Of a stretch of DNA of 64,000 bases, positions 11,753-22,890 are shown piece after piece. A program made the translations under genes and the position numbers. The stretch covers positions 5,394,001-5,458,000 of the forward strand of contig QCXZ01000075.1 in NCBI GenBank assembly GCA_025024175.1, written 5' to 3'. The notes beneath the pieces were generated by a model, which saw only the letters and a list, made by a program, of their open reading frames with translations, made no database searches and was not told the origin of the DNA. The first letter of the stretch is position 1; the number at the start of each line of letters is the position of its first letter. This stretch comes from Rhyzopertha dominica. Taxonomy: Eukaryota; Arthropoda; Insecta; Coleoptera; Bostrichidae.

Positions 11753-12852
11753 CAGGGTGGGCCATCTAACGTTTGCATTTTGAAGTAGTGGTTATTTCAT
11801 TATTATTTCACGACAATTTGTGGATCAATTTGTCAAGCGAGTTCGTGAAACTGGATCGTTATTGAATAAACCAACACATTTACGTTCTTGTCCAGTGCGT
11901 ACAGCTGAAAACATTGCTGTTGTTGGTCGTAGTGTGCGTGAACAACCATCAACATCAACTCGTCATCGTTCTCAAGAATTGAACATTTCTCGCACTTCTC
12001 TCAGGAGAATTTTGCAGAAAGATCTCGGTATGAAAGCCTACAAAGTTCAATTAGTCCAAGAAATAAAGCCTCATTACCATCCAATGCGTTTTCGATTCGC
12101 AGAATGGGCTGAAGATCGTTTAGCTGAAGATGAGCATTTTTACCGAAAAATCGTGTTTTCAGATGAGGCTCATTTTCACCTTGCAGGCTATCAATAAGCA
12201 AAATTGCCATATTTGGGGATCAGAAAATCCACACGTGATTGTTGAGCAGCCAATGCATCCACAACGAGTGACTGTTTGGTGTGGATTTTGGTCAGGAGGC
12301 ATCATTGGTCCAATTTTCTTCGAAAATNATGAAGGAGCCACCGTTACTGTCAATGGAGATCGTTACCGTGCCATGCTCAACGAATTTTTGTTTCCAAAAA
12401 TTGAAGAGAATGGCATGGATGATGTTTGGTTTCAACAGGATGGTGCCACTTGCCATACAGCCAACATAACTATCGATCTTTTGCGAACTGTTTTTGAAAA
12501 TCGAGTAATTCGCCGAAATGGTGATGTGAATTGGCCATCTCGCAGCTGTGATTTGACACCGTTGGACTATTATTTGTCGGGTGCCGTTAAAGATAAGTGT
12601 TACGTGAACCATCCAGAGACTATTGAGGCTTTGAAACAGGAAATCGAAACAAACAATCGAAAATGTACTGAAAAATTGGGTTGATCGGATGAGGTACTGC
12701 AAAACCAGCCGTGGTAGTTATTTGAATGATGTCGTATTTCATTCATAAATGTAAAGTTCAATATTTCTAATAAACTTATAACTTTGAAAAAATATTCGTT
12801 AATTTTTTATTTATAGCCGATCAAAAATGCAAATTTTATATGTACCACCCGT
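11753..12852 (+). mobile_element. Tc1/mariner transposon, DD41D type, internally shortened (copy 2)
   Basis: The left end CAGGGTGGGCCATCTAACG (from 11753) and the reverse complement of the right end (about 12823-12852) form an imperfect TIR of about 30 bp, roughly three quarters identical. TA pairs flank both sides (11751-11752 and 12853-12854). Total length is about 1.1 kb, shorter than copy 1, because the N-terminal DNA-binding codons are missing. The copy belongs to a different DD41D subfamily from the one at 1.7-3.0 kb. Confidence 0.75.
11820..12748 (+). pseudogene. DD41D transposase, broken (copy 2)
   Basis: The reading starts inside the normal DNA-binding domain (FVKRVRETGSLLNKPTH), so about 35-45 N-terminal residues are missing. 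The second helix-turn-helix region (STRHRSQELNISRTSLRRIL) and the catalytic blocks follow: VFSDEAHFHLAGY, QQDGATCHTA with aspartate at 12439, and SCDLTPLDYYL with aspartate at 12565. The 41-residue gap is the same as in copy 1. A frameshift near 12194 looks like loss of two bases between GY and the NKQNCHIWG block. A second near 12662 separates the last part, which reads LKNWVDRMRYCKTSRGSYL and ends with TAA at 12746. One ambiguous base lies at 12328. Confidence 0.85.
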
Positions 12853-12859
12853 TATAACC

Positions 12860-13845
12860 TTCGAACACTGCAAATGTCAAATTTTGCACAAAATGTGAAA
12901 TAACTGTAATGGTGCTACTTAAACCGACTATATTTTAATTGTAATGCATTAATGCCTTATATTCTGTAAGTCCTGCAGCTATAAAAGTAATTAGAGTAAA
13001 CTTATTGAATTAAAGTATGCAAACTAAATCCAAGAATGTTATACCAAACTCTCGTTGCAGTTAGACAAAGGACAAAAACCTTGTGTTTAAATGTGAGCAT
13101 GTTCTGAAAATATTGAAAGAATTGAGGAAGCACGAAAGGTATTGATTTATCGTTAAAGCCTCTACGTCATGTGCAAGACGTATACGCTTACCAAACACTT
13201 ACAGCAACCCATAGTTTCTACTTGGCATAAGATATGTTCATTAGCATGACAGGAGTGTGAATAATGTGTGGTGCTTGAGAAACTGCAGACGTGGTTCGTG
13301 GATGCACATGACGTAATTAGAGAATCTGCATACGACGGTTGCGAGTAGCTTATACAGTATACTACATATGCAACTGTAACTACGAAATTTACATTTAAAC
13401 TCGTTATTGATTTAGTAGGTAAAAAGAATTAAGTGCTCTGGTAAGATCCTTAAACATCACATTAGCAAACAGCCCACATCGTCTCCAAGCTATGGATGAT
13501 TAAGCAAAATACATGTTCTTTTGCAAGAAGAAGCGTCGAGGAAAACGCCAAGGTTTTTTTTCAAATTGCATTTTTAAACCTACCACCGTCAGTGTTACTT
13601 TCTATAGCTAGTAGGTAGAGATATATGTTTGAGACAAACGGTCTGGTTTGAGTAGGGGAAAAGGGGAGAGCCTTAACAAGAATTACCGAAAATAGGTGGT
13701 ATCGACCTTTGGGTTCACCTAAACCTATTTTCAGTGCTAGCTTTCGACTATACCTTAGTAATCTCTCGAGCTACTGCATTTAATTTACAGTTTTTTAAAT
13801 ATAATTGATTATTCAAAATTCCTACTGGAAGTATTAGTAAAATAT
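12860..13845. other. Spacer with a possible decayed PLE end
   Basis: No gene seen. On the minus strand, 13743-13800 reads GTCGAAAGC followed by short complementary segments. This resembles the 3' half of the hammerhead-like motif found at other PLE ends in this window and lies on the correct side of the PLE fragment that follows. The 5' half is too altered to call. Confidence 0.25.
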
Positions 13846-13849
13846 TACT

Positions 13850-14115
13850 TATTTTTTTGTGTCTGACTTTTTATATAGTATATTTATACGTCCATTTATT
13901 TGATACGTCTCTAAAATTGATCTTTTATTTATATTTTTACCTTTTTCTAGAATTTTAACTTCTTCCCAATCTATTGGATGTTAATTTTGTATTAAATGTT
14001 CAGCTAATGAGCTGCAATCTATTTAATTGTTATTGCATCACTTTTGTGGAGAGTTACCCTGCTTGATAAACCTGTTACGTTTGTCAGACACAAAAATTGT
14101 TACATAGCCTACCCA
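13850..14115 (-). pseudogene. Penelope-like element, GIY-YIG C-terminal fragment
   Basis: On the minus strand the sequence reads GLSSRVTLHKSDAIT and, after a shift, SSLAEHLIQN, stop, HPIDWEEVKILEKGKN and INKRSILETYQINGR. This is the end of the GIY-YIG endonuclease domain of PLEs: arginine-containing helix, AEH block, then the conserved glutamate in LET. The catalytic glutamate region survives. The GIY and YIG strands are lost, and at least two stops interrupt it. No reverse transcriptase is attached. Confidence 0.7.
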
Positions 14116-14401
14116 ATTAGAAATTTAGAAAGCTTTCAATACTTGTATTAAGTTACTTTCTAATTGTGATTGTCTGGTTATTTTTCAGGACCCAAACATA
14201 ACGTTGTGTTTGATATGTAACTCTGTAACGGAAAGGTAAACAAAAACACATAATTTGGTGTAACATATATTTAGTATATTTTGCTCTGAATGGTGTGGAA
14301 AAAACCATAGGAAAAGCTCCAATTTGTACATAGTAAATATATGTTATATTTAACTATAAAAAATTAACTTGTATATTTGTATATTTACTTAAATATCGCA
14401 T

Positions 14402-14815
14402 ATTGCGTCATAAATCGTTGGAAGAAGATCCTCAAAAAGACCAGGTACTCAGCAGGGACCTGATTGTGTTTCCTGAGAAACAAACACCATTGTTTAATTG
14501 GTTTGTTGTTGCAGTAAAGAAACAATTACAAAATAAAGCTGCAAAGAAATTATTAAACATATAAAACAAGTAACAAGACGGGGATTTACGTAAACAATAC
14601 ATCACAAATGCAAAGAAGGGGAAATCTCAAGCCAACACAATAGTACAAATAAAACGAGATAAAAAAAAAACACATAATTCAAGGAGGAACGCATACAATA
14701 AAGGTAGCCTTGTATGACTTATTCCAGTTGACAATGATGGAGGTGATGTGTCATCTAACGTAATGTCTAATAATTATTACTCTAATGATGACTAAGCAGC
14801 AGTATTTTGGAAAAA
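14402..14815 (+). pseudogene. Degenerate coding-like segment of unknown origin
   Basis: One frame stays open for about 57 codons and reads LSRDLIVFPEKQTPLFNWF and then VAVKKQLQNKAAKKLLNI before a stop. The same strand continues with lysine-rich readable text (QDGDLRKQYITNAKKGKSQA, then NAYNKGSLV and AAVFWKKK), broken by stops. Amino-acid texture and frame continuity suggest former coding sequence, perhaps from a transposable element. I do not recognise the family. Confidence 0.3.
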
Positions 14816-16040
14816 AAAAGTTTAATATTTATAGCAAATAAGTTATGGTTTCTTAATAAAAAAGATTGTTTGTTTAACATTATTATATTCTATTTAATTT
14901 TATAATAAAAATGTGATTGATAAAAATGATGGTGTGACTAAACTCATTTTAATAAAATCATTTTAGCACATATGATAATCAAAGTCAGTCTCAAAAAAGT
15001 GATGTTAAGTAACTGACCTGAAAAGCATATGACTATGGAAACGAGGTTCTGTTTTTATAATCCAAACAGTCAAGGCTAACTATTTATCAATAATTCCCTA
15101 GTATTAAATAACACTCAAAATTTAACATTCCACCAACGCATGACGTATGCCTATTCCTTATCCAAAATCAATAACTGCAAAATGCCCAAGCACTTTAAAG
15201 ATAAGCCGTTTTAATCAGGGCTATTTGAACAGCACTACACCCTTCTCAAATAAAGTCGAATTGAAAACGTTTCCCGTCGTAGCAGTCCTCCCTCTGGGAA
15301 AACTTCCTTGCAGTCAAACTGCTTGGGGAAGGCTTGAGTACGAGGCAGGAGCACCATCTAATTGCGCTTCTCTCGTTACAGAGTCAACTCGCACTGAAAG
15401 AGACGCTCTCACCTCTGAAAGGTTTACTGCAGCTAATTTGGATTTAAGAGATAGAAAAACTCGATCGATTATTTAACTCTTCCGCATGAACGTACTCCTG
15501 GAAATCTTAGATATGTTTTTGTTTGAACCTATTATGACGTTTATTTTAGTCGGAATTGGTGCGCACTATGGATGTATTAAAATTTACATCGTCCGGCAGG
15601 TTTATAAAATGTAGTTTTCAGGTAGCAGTTCATTTACAATTTCTGTTCCTAAATCCATTGAAAATTATTGTGAAATAAAATCTCCCTCATTAGTGCATTC
15701 TGAATTTCATCCTGTTGATTGTTGAAGATGTTAATGTTTCCTAAATGCTTTCTTTCCTCGTTGTTCCAGATTGGTGTAGTTTTTAGATGAGTTTATTTAT
15801 TTATTTTAGACACAAGGCAACTTAACAGAAACAATACGTTCTCATTTAAAGAGTTGCACAAAATACAAACTCCTATTTGCAATTTTACTATTTGCAACAA
15901 AATATAAAATGAGTTAAAACAGTAGTAAGGGAAAAATCAACAAGTAAAAAGAAAATGAAAGAGGTCAGCACAAAAACGGTCAGATATATAAGGAGTAGGT
16001 ACTCACTGAATCAAAGACTATTCAAGGAAACAAAAATGCA
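14816..16040. other. Spacer with a GC-richer island
   Basis: Bases 15140-15480 are noticeably GC-richer and contain an open frame of 109 codons without any recognisable domain. I read this as a compositional side effect of a possible regulatory island. A run of TTTA units at about 15788-15805 could be the tail of an old minus-strand LINE. Confidence 0.3.
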
Positions 16041-16105
16041 AACATAACAATATAAATTCTTCTTTAATATAATAATTCTTGAAGTGTAATCCACTTAATT
16101 CTTTA

Positions 16106-16150
16106 ATTGTAAAGCGCTTTCGACTGACAGGTAGTCATCGTCAGTACAAT
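16106..16150 (-). ncRNA. Hammerhead-ribozyme-like motif at the 3' end of a PLE
   Basis: Read 5'-3' on the minus strand from 16150, the parts are: ATTGTA (stem I, left strand); CTGACGA (core, matching CUGANGA); one extra T; GACT, a seven-base loop and AGTC (stem II); GAAA; GCGC (with the last A of GAAA and the next T this forms the three-pair stem III without a loop); T at the cleavage position; and TACAAT (stem I, right strand, complementary to ATTGTA over six pairs). Hammerheads with minimal stem III, active as dimers, are known from PLE ends. The extra base between core and stem II departs from the consensus, so activity is uncertain. Confidence 0.6.
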
Positions 16151-16159
16151 ATAGGTCAA

Positions 16160-17835
16160 AACATAGAAAAAAGAAACTTTTATAATCCGATTAACAAAGT
16201 CAAAAAATTTAGAAACAAGCAAACTTGACTACAAACCAAAAGTAACCTACATGCCAGCAACACAAACTTAATATTAATTTAGATCAAATAAATAGTTTAA
16301 AACAGGACAATTGAAATTACAAGAATCAATTAAAATAGTAAAATTTTGTTCGCTAACAATTATATAGATTTCTAAAATTTCCAAAAAATTTAATTTTGAG
16401 GATTTACTGCACAAATGCAATGACTTTAAATTGTCTAGCGTGGCAGTGTGTTTATTCAACAATAAGTGGTTAGCTAACGAAGAATTTGTTGTTACAATAT
16501 CTGTATTCTTATACTTATCGAATTGTTTTTGATGTTATTTACCTCTAATTAAAAAAATCTTCTCGTTTGTCCAACATAAACTGAATTGCAATCATTGCAT
16601 GAAAAACTATAAATGCCTAATTTATTTAAATTGAAATTTGGTCTTTATTGCGGACAAGACAGGAAAACACACTGCCTACTGTAGAAAAAGCAATATTTAT
16701 TCCATGAAAAGAAAATAATTTAGACAGGGTAACTGAGACTTGACCAGCAAACTTAAGAGGAAACCAAACCTTAACTTTTTCATCAGAATAAGTTGTACAG
16801 AAAGAATATTTAAATTTTGTCAAATACTTAAAATAGGGTTTTTCTATTAAATAATTTGGGAAATTGTTATTGAAAGCAATTTCGAGAATTACACCCAATT
16901 CTTTTTTGAAAGCATTTAATGACAATGGTATTGTAAAAAGTCGATTAAAAAGTGACAGAAAAACAGCCATTTTGTGTGAATAATAAGGATAAGAATAATA
17001 AGGAATAACATTGTCTGTACAAGCGGATTTTCTAAAAATTTCGAAAGCAAGGTTAGAAGAAATTTGGTCATGTGTAATTAATAAATCTAAAAAGGAAATC
17101 TGATTATTGCTTTCTGATTCATAACTGAAATTTATAGAAGCATGTAAAGAATTATAATTATTTAGATCATCCTGTAAATAGACACAAAACATCATCTACA
17201 TAACGGTACCAGAGTTTAATGTGAGAAGAGAAACAAGTGTTTTTGAAAATACCTTTTTCTAAATTATTCATAAAAAGTTCAGCTAGAAATGGACTAAGAG
17301 AAGAACCCATAGCTAAACCCGACTTTTTTTTATTGAATTTATTATTGAAACAGAAAGAAATTTGATTTAATACAAACTCCGTTAAAGAAACCACATTATT
17401 TTTATGTATTAAAGATAAAGTATTACAGTTCTGATTAAGTAGGTTACTTAAAATTTTAAACAGTCTTTTGGTGGAATGGAAGGAAATAAATTGTTTACAT
17501 CAAAAGAAACGAAGAAGCTATCTTTAGGAATTTCGAAATTTTTAAGTTTGTTGGTCAAGTCGAGTGTATTTTTAATAGCAAAGGAATTTTCAAAATTTAG
17601 AGTTTCACGGAGAATCAAATTTAACCATTTTGCCAATTTATAACATGGAGAATTTATGTAAGAAACAACAGGTCTGATAGGACAACCATCTTTGTGTATA
17701 TTAGGAAGTCCATAAAGTCTAGGAGGTAAAGGGTTCATACATAAAATGTGTGATTTATTGGAATTAAAGAATTTTAATGTTGGCTCTACCTTGTCTAAAT
17801 GTTCCTTTAATTTGTTTTTGAATTTTTAGATATAG
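16160..17835 (-). pseudogene. Penelope-like element, reverse transcriptase plus GIY-YIG, broken
   Basis: Transcribed leftward. The order is: KNKLKEHLDKVEPTLKFF; the RT fingers RLYGLPNIHKDGCPIRPVVS (from about 17738); SFDVNNLFPSIP; GLAMGSSLSPFLAELFMN; the catalytic WYRYVDDVLC (about 17185-17215); the downstream RT block ISFLDLLITHD...FEIFRKSACTDN; and a GIY-YIG start GIYSFS-like CNDCNSVYVGQTRRF near 16570-16615. The domain ends with SLANHLLLNK and LNFLEILEIYI (16274-16462). Frameshifts near 17450 and 17190 and stops near 16540 break it. The 5' end is truncated at about 17835. The RT core is otherwise well preserved. The hammerhead-like motif follows directly at 16106-16150. Confidence 0.85.
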
Positions 17836-20800
17836 AAAAGAGCCGTGCTAACTGGACTTGTAACTTCTAGTAAGTCCAATGTATCGCAAGAGTAATACAT
17901 TTACTGAGAAAAGGTGATGTTGTCGGGAGCAGCCAATTCAATTTTGCAGTTACTTCGCCACTAACTGTTTGGTTAGCAAGCACAGCTTTTCAAATATTTA
18001 CCATAAAGTTTCTGAAAGGTTAACTTTATAGGTCACGTGCAAAACAAAGTCAAAGCTTCGGTAATGTAGCGGTAATTTCCACCACTTTTACAGGCAAGCG
18101 TATTAAACCCCTTTATATATATACGACATCTGTTTCTGATTTCTGCGAAAACATGATTATTTCATACATTCCTGGGGCAGATATGAAATAATAAACGGAG
18201 CGTTGCTATGTATAGGAAAAAATTCATGCGAGCATAATTTCAGTAGTTAATGCAAAATAAACTGCGTATGAGCATTTGAATCTTTTTTCTCATGTAAGGT
18301 AAATTCTAAGCATGGAACAAATAAATAATGTAAAACTTTTTGTTCGTAATCAACAACTTTCTTTAATAGTAAAAAAATGTTTTTTCAATAATTTCGAAAG
18401 TTTGTATTTTAGAAAAAGGCAAAGTCTGGTCGATCACAAACACTTGACATAAACTAACGTCTTTATCATCACATTACTTTTACACCTGAGACACGTGATG
18501 CATATTGCTCATCATACTCACGTTTTCAAAACAAAATTTAATAAGAAATGCTACCAATTCTAATGTGTATCCAATTGCTCTATTTGCAAAACTGTAACAA
18601 GATGTAATTTATACTGCATCTCAGCAATCAAGTTTGTCTTGATTGGATTTCGCACCTCTTCGTTCACGTAATGCTTTTCACGCCGTTTCTCTTTTAATTA
18701 AAACATCTTGCACTGCGAACGAAATTAATTAGTTCATTGCTTACCTAACAGCTGCATTCCGGAACTGAGCCTTTAACTTTGAAGTTTAATTAAACGAAGG
18801 TTACATTTCCAAATCGGGCTAATGCAAACGATGCATCTAGATGGCGTTGAAATATTAAAATTTATGTACACATTCCAACGTTTTTAGGCTTAGTTGATTT
18901 TTGGAGAATGTAAATGGTTTGGATAGTTTGATTATTACGCTAGTACTGATATTATTACTATTTAGTTTTTACAGTGTTTGTTAGAAAGACGTTTTTAACT
19001 TTATGCCCAAATACAGTGAGCAAGTTTCCAAATGGTCAATCGCAATCATTTTTAAATCGATCAATATTTGGTCCTTAATTCTTGAGTAATTTGATTTGAT
19101 TAATTGCTCTAAACAAAATTTGACTGTTTTAATTTTGTCAGACTATTCTGGACACAAACATTCACAGTTTTGTCACAAATGAACTTTTCGGTGGCACACT
19201 TTGACAGGTTGTATATAAAACATCATAGTTGTTACTTATTAAATATTGTTTACTGGAGAATGTCCAGACCAACTAGATATCAATATGCCCTCCTATATGA
19301 GTCAAATGATTGAGTACGTATACCTTTCCTTATCGAAGATTTGAACATCCCATGTATATGAGTATATGTACGAAATGTACTTTTAACATACTCAAAACTT
19401 TTTAGTAGTAAAAATAAAAAACTATGGGAGGACTTATTTTTGATGCCGAAGCTGTGGTTAAAATATTTAAATTCCTAAATAATTTGGATGATAAGACTGT
19501 TTCACCTATATTTATGAAAAATGTCTCCAGTTCACTAAACTAATCTTGTCATCGATAAGAATCTTAACAAATATAATTACGGGATAAAGAGCTTTAATGA
19601 TGACATGTAGTAAATAGTTTACCGCAATCTATGAAGCATTTAACCATCATACTTCAGTCTTTGCACATACTCAAGCCATAATTTCATTTACTTTGATACC
19701 TGCTTACGGAACATTTCCCTTAGAACTTGCTAGACTTAGCAAACCGCGCCTTCAGTGACAAAACATGTGCGCTCGTGTAGTTTGACGCAAGTTTCAAGAA
19801 CGCAAGCTTGCTTTACTCGGCAACACACAGCAAAGGGAAACTTTCCCCAAGTTATGGCGTAGAACTTACAAGTTACATTCCCAGGACGTTAATAAATAGT
19901 CGGTACGCGTGTTACTTATCGGGGCTTCGACATTTAGGGAGGGGTATATGACAAGAGATTGTATCTAGACGGATGAGCTCTTTCATCGTTACGGGTAAAA
20001 TAGAATTTCTCAGGGTGCTGTTTAAGATCGTTTTTATACAAAATTATGTATAAAAAAACTTTTTTACAATAACCACCGAGAGGTCAGAAAAGAGTACGTT
20101 GCTCCATTCACGATTTCCTCAATTTTGGTGTGCCCAAGCAAATTGAGAACTTGCCTTCTATGGTCTATGGTTAATAGGAGACCAGTTGCAGTCCTAACGT
20201 ATGTCTCTTAAGTTTTGGCACAAATTTCTTGATGCTAACACACGAAACGTGTGATGCAATTTCGAGTGTGCCTTAGAAACAAAAGTTGTTTAGTGATCTG
20301 TCAACAAACTGACGGTTTCATTTTGCATATTAAAAGCGTCGATGTATCATACAAATTAGAGCTCTGCTAAAATATCTATAACTTAGTTGGACAAATGCCG
20401 AAATACCTATCACAAACTGGACAAAATGTGTATCATTACTACTATCCTGAGATTAAAAAGTACCCAACAGACTCTAACAGAATTTTTGAACAGAGTAGAA
20501 ATATCTACTGGTTTTCAATTTTCTGTGATCTACATCTCTGTTCTCCGGATTACACCCAAAACTCAAAAAAACCATTAAAATTTACATTATGTCGAAGAAA
20601 TAAAATTGTTTTTCAAATTTTATTTTTCCTGGATGTTAGGCACATTACTTGTCCGTATTTTTCCGTAGTCCATGTTGGTGTTTTGAGAAATAGTTCAACA
20701 ATAACGAGGCAAAATATCTATTCGAGAACGCACAAGCCTTTGGCGTTCGAAATACAAAACAGCAATAAAATGAGATAATTCTATGTATAACAGTTTAATT

Positions 20801-20930
20801 TATATTTGAAATNCTTTAAACTACTATTTGAATCAAGACATTTCAGGTGTGGTGGCGTTGCCTGTCATAACGATAACAACATAATAAACAATAAACATTG
20901 TCAGAAAAGGATGTGAAAGTATTTAATTAA
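17836..20930. other. Long spacer with two GC-richer islands
   Basis: No gene recognised in about 3.1 kb. Islands at about 18600-18850 (with TTAATTAG and CAGCTG) and 19690-20000 stand out from the AT-rich background and are free of repeats. The overlapping frames at 20387-20778 have no recognisable domain. Confidence 0.3.
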
Positions 20931-20932
20931 AA

Positions 20933-22031
20933 ATGAGCTCGGAAAGTGACGAAGTGCATTTATCAGGAGAAGTATTGGAAGCGGCACAAAGTGCTGTTTT
21001 ACAATTAATCCCTAAAAAAATCGTCGAGACAGTACGAGATGGCCTACAACGAATTTAAAGTGTGGTGCAGTTCAATTAAAATTCAAAAAGTGTCTAAAGC
21101 GGTATTACTGGCCTATTTCGATCATAAAATTAATAAAGTTAAACCTTCGACATTATGGTCAGTATATTCAATACTAAAATGTACACTGATTGCTAAATAA
21201 AATATAAATATCAGGAAATTTTCGAAACTAATACCATATTTGAAAAGCAAATCTATTGGATACTGTCCAAAAAGTCCAGAATTCTCACGAAAGAGGAAAT
21301 TGAGAGATTTTTGCAAGAGGCACCTGATAGTAGATTTCTGCTAGAGAAGGTAATTCAAATTAAAATAAATCCATTGACTTATCTAATTCTGCGCAACTTT
21401 TCAGGTCATTTTAATTATTGGTGTTTGTAAAGCTTTGAGAAGGGACAAGCTACTGAAAATAACGACAAAGACAAAAATTAAATTATTATTATAAGAATTC
21501 CTTCCTCATACTCCGAAATGTTTTGTGATTTCAAGTCCAGACCAAATGAGGATATGCCGCAAATACTGTGCTTTACGTCCGGCAGTTACTACAAGTAAGA
21601 TTTATTTAAGTATGTCAAAGAAAAATATGTTACCAAAGTGGTAGGCGTCAACAAAATAAGGAATGTGTCAAAAGAAATAGCAACGTATCTCAATTTGCCT
21701 CATCCAGAAACTTATATACAGGGCACTGCTTCAGACGTTCTTCCGCCACTCTGTTAGCGCCGATATTACCCCGATTAAACGACATGGGGGGTGGCGTTCT
21801 AGTAGGGTAGCGGAGACTTATATAGAAGATGCTATTCAAAATAAAATTTCAATCGCAAATAAACTGCTACCATCTTCAGCAGAGCCTACAGAACTTACCA
21901 ATAATACAACGTGCTCAGTAAACTTAAACAACTATAGCAGCAGCCTTATTGAACACCCAGAACTAAAAACTACGATAACTGGTAGCACTAGATCTAGCAG
22001 ACCTTGTTACTGTTTTCTATATAATAGTTAG
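20933..22031 (+). pseudogene. Crypton-like tyrosine recombinase gene relic with a retained intron
   Basis: Starts at ATG 20933 (MSSESDEVHLSGEVLEAAQS). After a slip in the A run near 21012 it continues QYEMAYNEFKVWCSSIK, LAYFDHKINKVKPSTLWSVY and, after another shift, ILTKEEIERFLQEAPDSRF. A clean 55-bp GT-AG intron (21350-21404) joins LLEK to VILIIGVCKALRRDKLLKI. The C-terminal half reads YVTKVVGVNKIRNVSKEIAT and YLNLPHPETY. The tyrosine-recombinase signature follows: HCFRRSSATLL (arginine), IKRHGGWRS (histidine) and ETYIEDAIQNK (nucleophile tyrosine). It ends at TAG 22029. Several frameshifts, and a gap where ADAGAD-like residues are expected, make it a pseudogene. Such genes are either mobile Cryptons or domesticated copies in insects. 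No termini could be assigned. Confidence 0.78.
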
Positions 22032-22890
22032 TTTTGTTATTAAAATGTTATGTAAAATGAATATTAATAAATTCATAAATTAACATTTGTTTTATGGTTT
22101 AGACCGACAAATACTTTGGCGTTCTAGAACACAAAGGTATTTCGCAGCTAGGTGACAAAAAAGGTTACCTTTGTCAACTGAAAATTTAACGAAAATGTCA
22201 GCTTTTGATGACAGTTTTCGAAAAATAGATTTTTTCGGCCTTAATATAGGAATCCTTACTATCTCAACTACAATAAATCTTTTATGGTTATTCTTGTTGC
22301 CTTAAAATCTTATAATCACTGACAGACCCGTAAATTCAAAATCCCTTTATCTGCAATAAAAGCGTTCAGATTTTCTAATTAGCAACATCCAGTCGCTGAT
22401 ATCTCCCGCAATTCACGACCTGGCTGCGCTTTTATCACCTATAAAACTGAGCGTCTCGGATGAGACGTTACAAGTACGTCCGCTTATTTGCTCCCTTGGA
22501 AAATTTGCGCGAAATTTTCTTGCGCTCAGATAGGTCTGAACAATATTGATGTTACATTCATGCCCCATTGAACATTGCTCGAGTGGCGTACATGCATACA
22601 CTTCATCTGGGTTTTTTGTTACGAAGTTAACTTAATAACGAGTCACTCGACTACCCTGGAACGAATATCGAGGGATGTTAATGAAAAATTCCTGTGCTAA
22701 TATATCGCGTAGTAGGGGGAGGGCAAATCGTTTAGATAGCCTACATGCCTGGGTAAACAAATCCTTATGAATAAATACTTATCTGACCGCTAGTATACGT
22801 TTAACATCTAATCGAAAAAAATTTCCATATCGTTTGATTACTTTTGAAGAAAATGCAAATACAAATATGAATTCATTATCAGTCCTAATA
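22032..22890. other. Spacer with a GC-richer island
   Basis: Bases 22380-22700 form a non-repetitive, GC-richer island. It includes a palindromic E2F-type site TTTGCGCGAAA at 22503-22513 and a SOX-like AACAATATTG near 22540. No coding sequence recognised. It is a candidate regulatory element only. Confidence 0.3.

Noticed and set aside
15147..15476. Open frame of 109 codons in a GC-richer island
   Set aside because: No domain, no homologous texture, no splice or start context; explained by composition of a possible regulatory island.
20387..20778. Overlapping plus-strand frames of 63 and 127 codons
   Set aside because: No recognisable motif; cysteines and aromatic residues are scattered without pattern, and the region otherwise looks non-coding.
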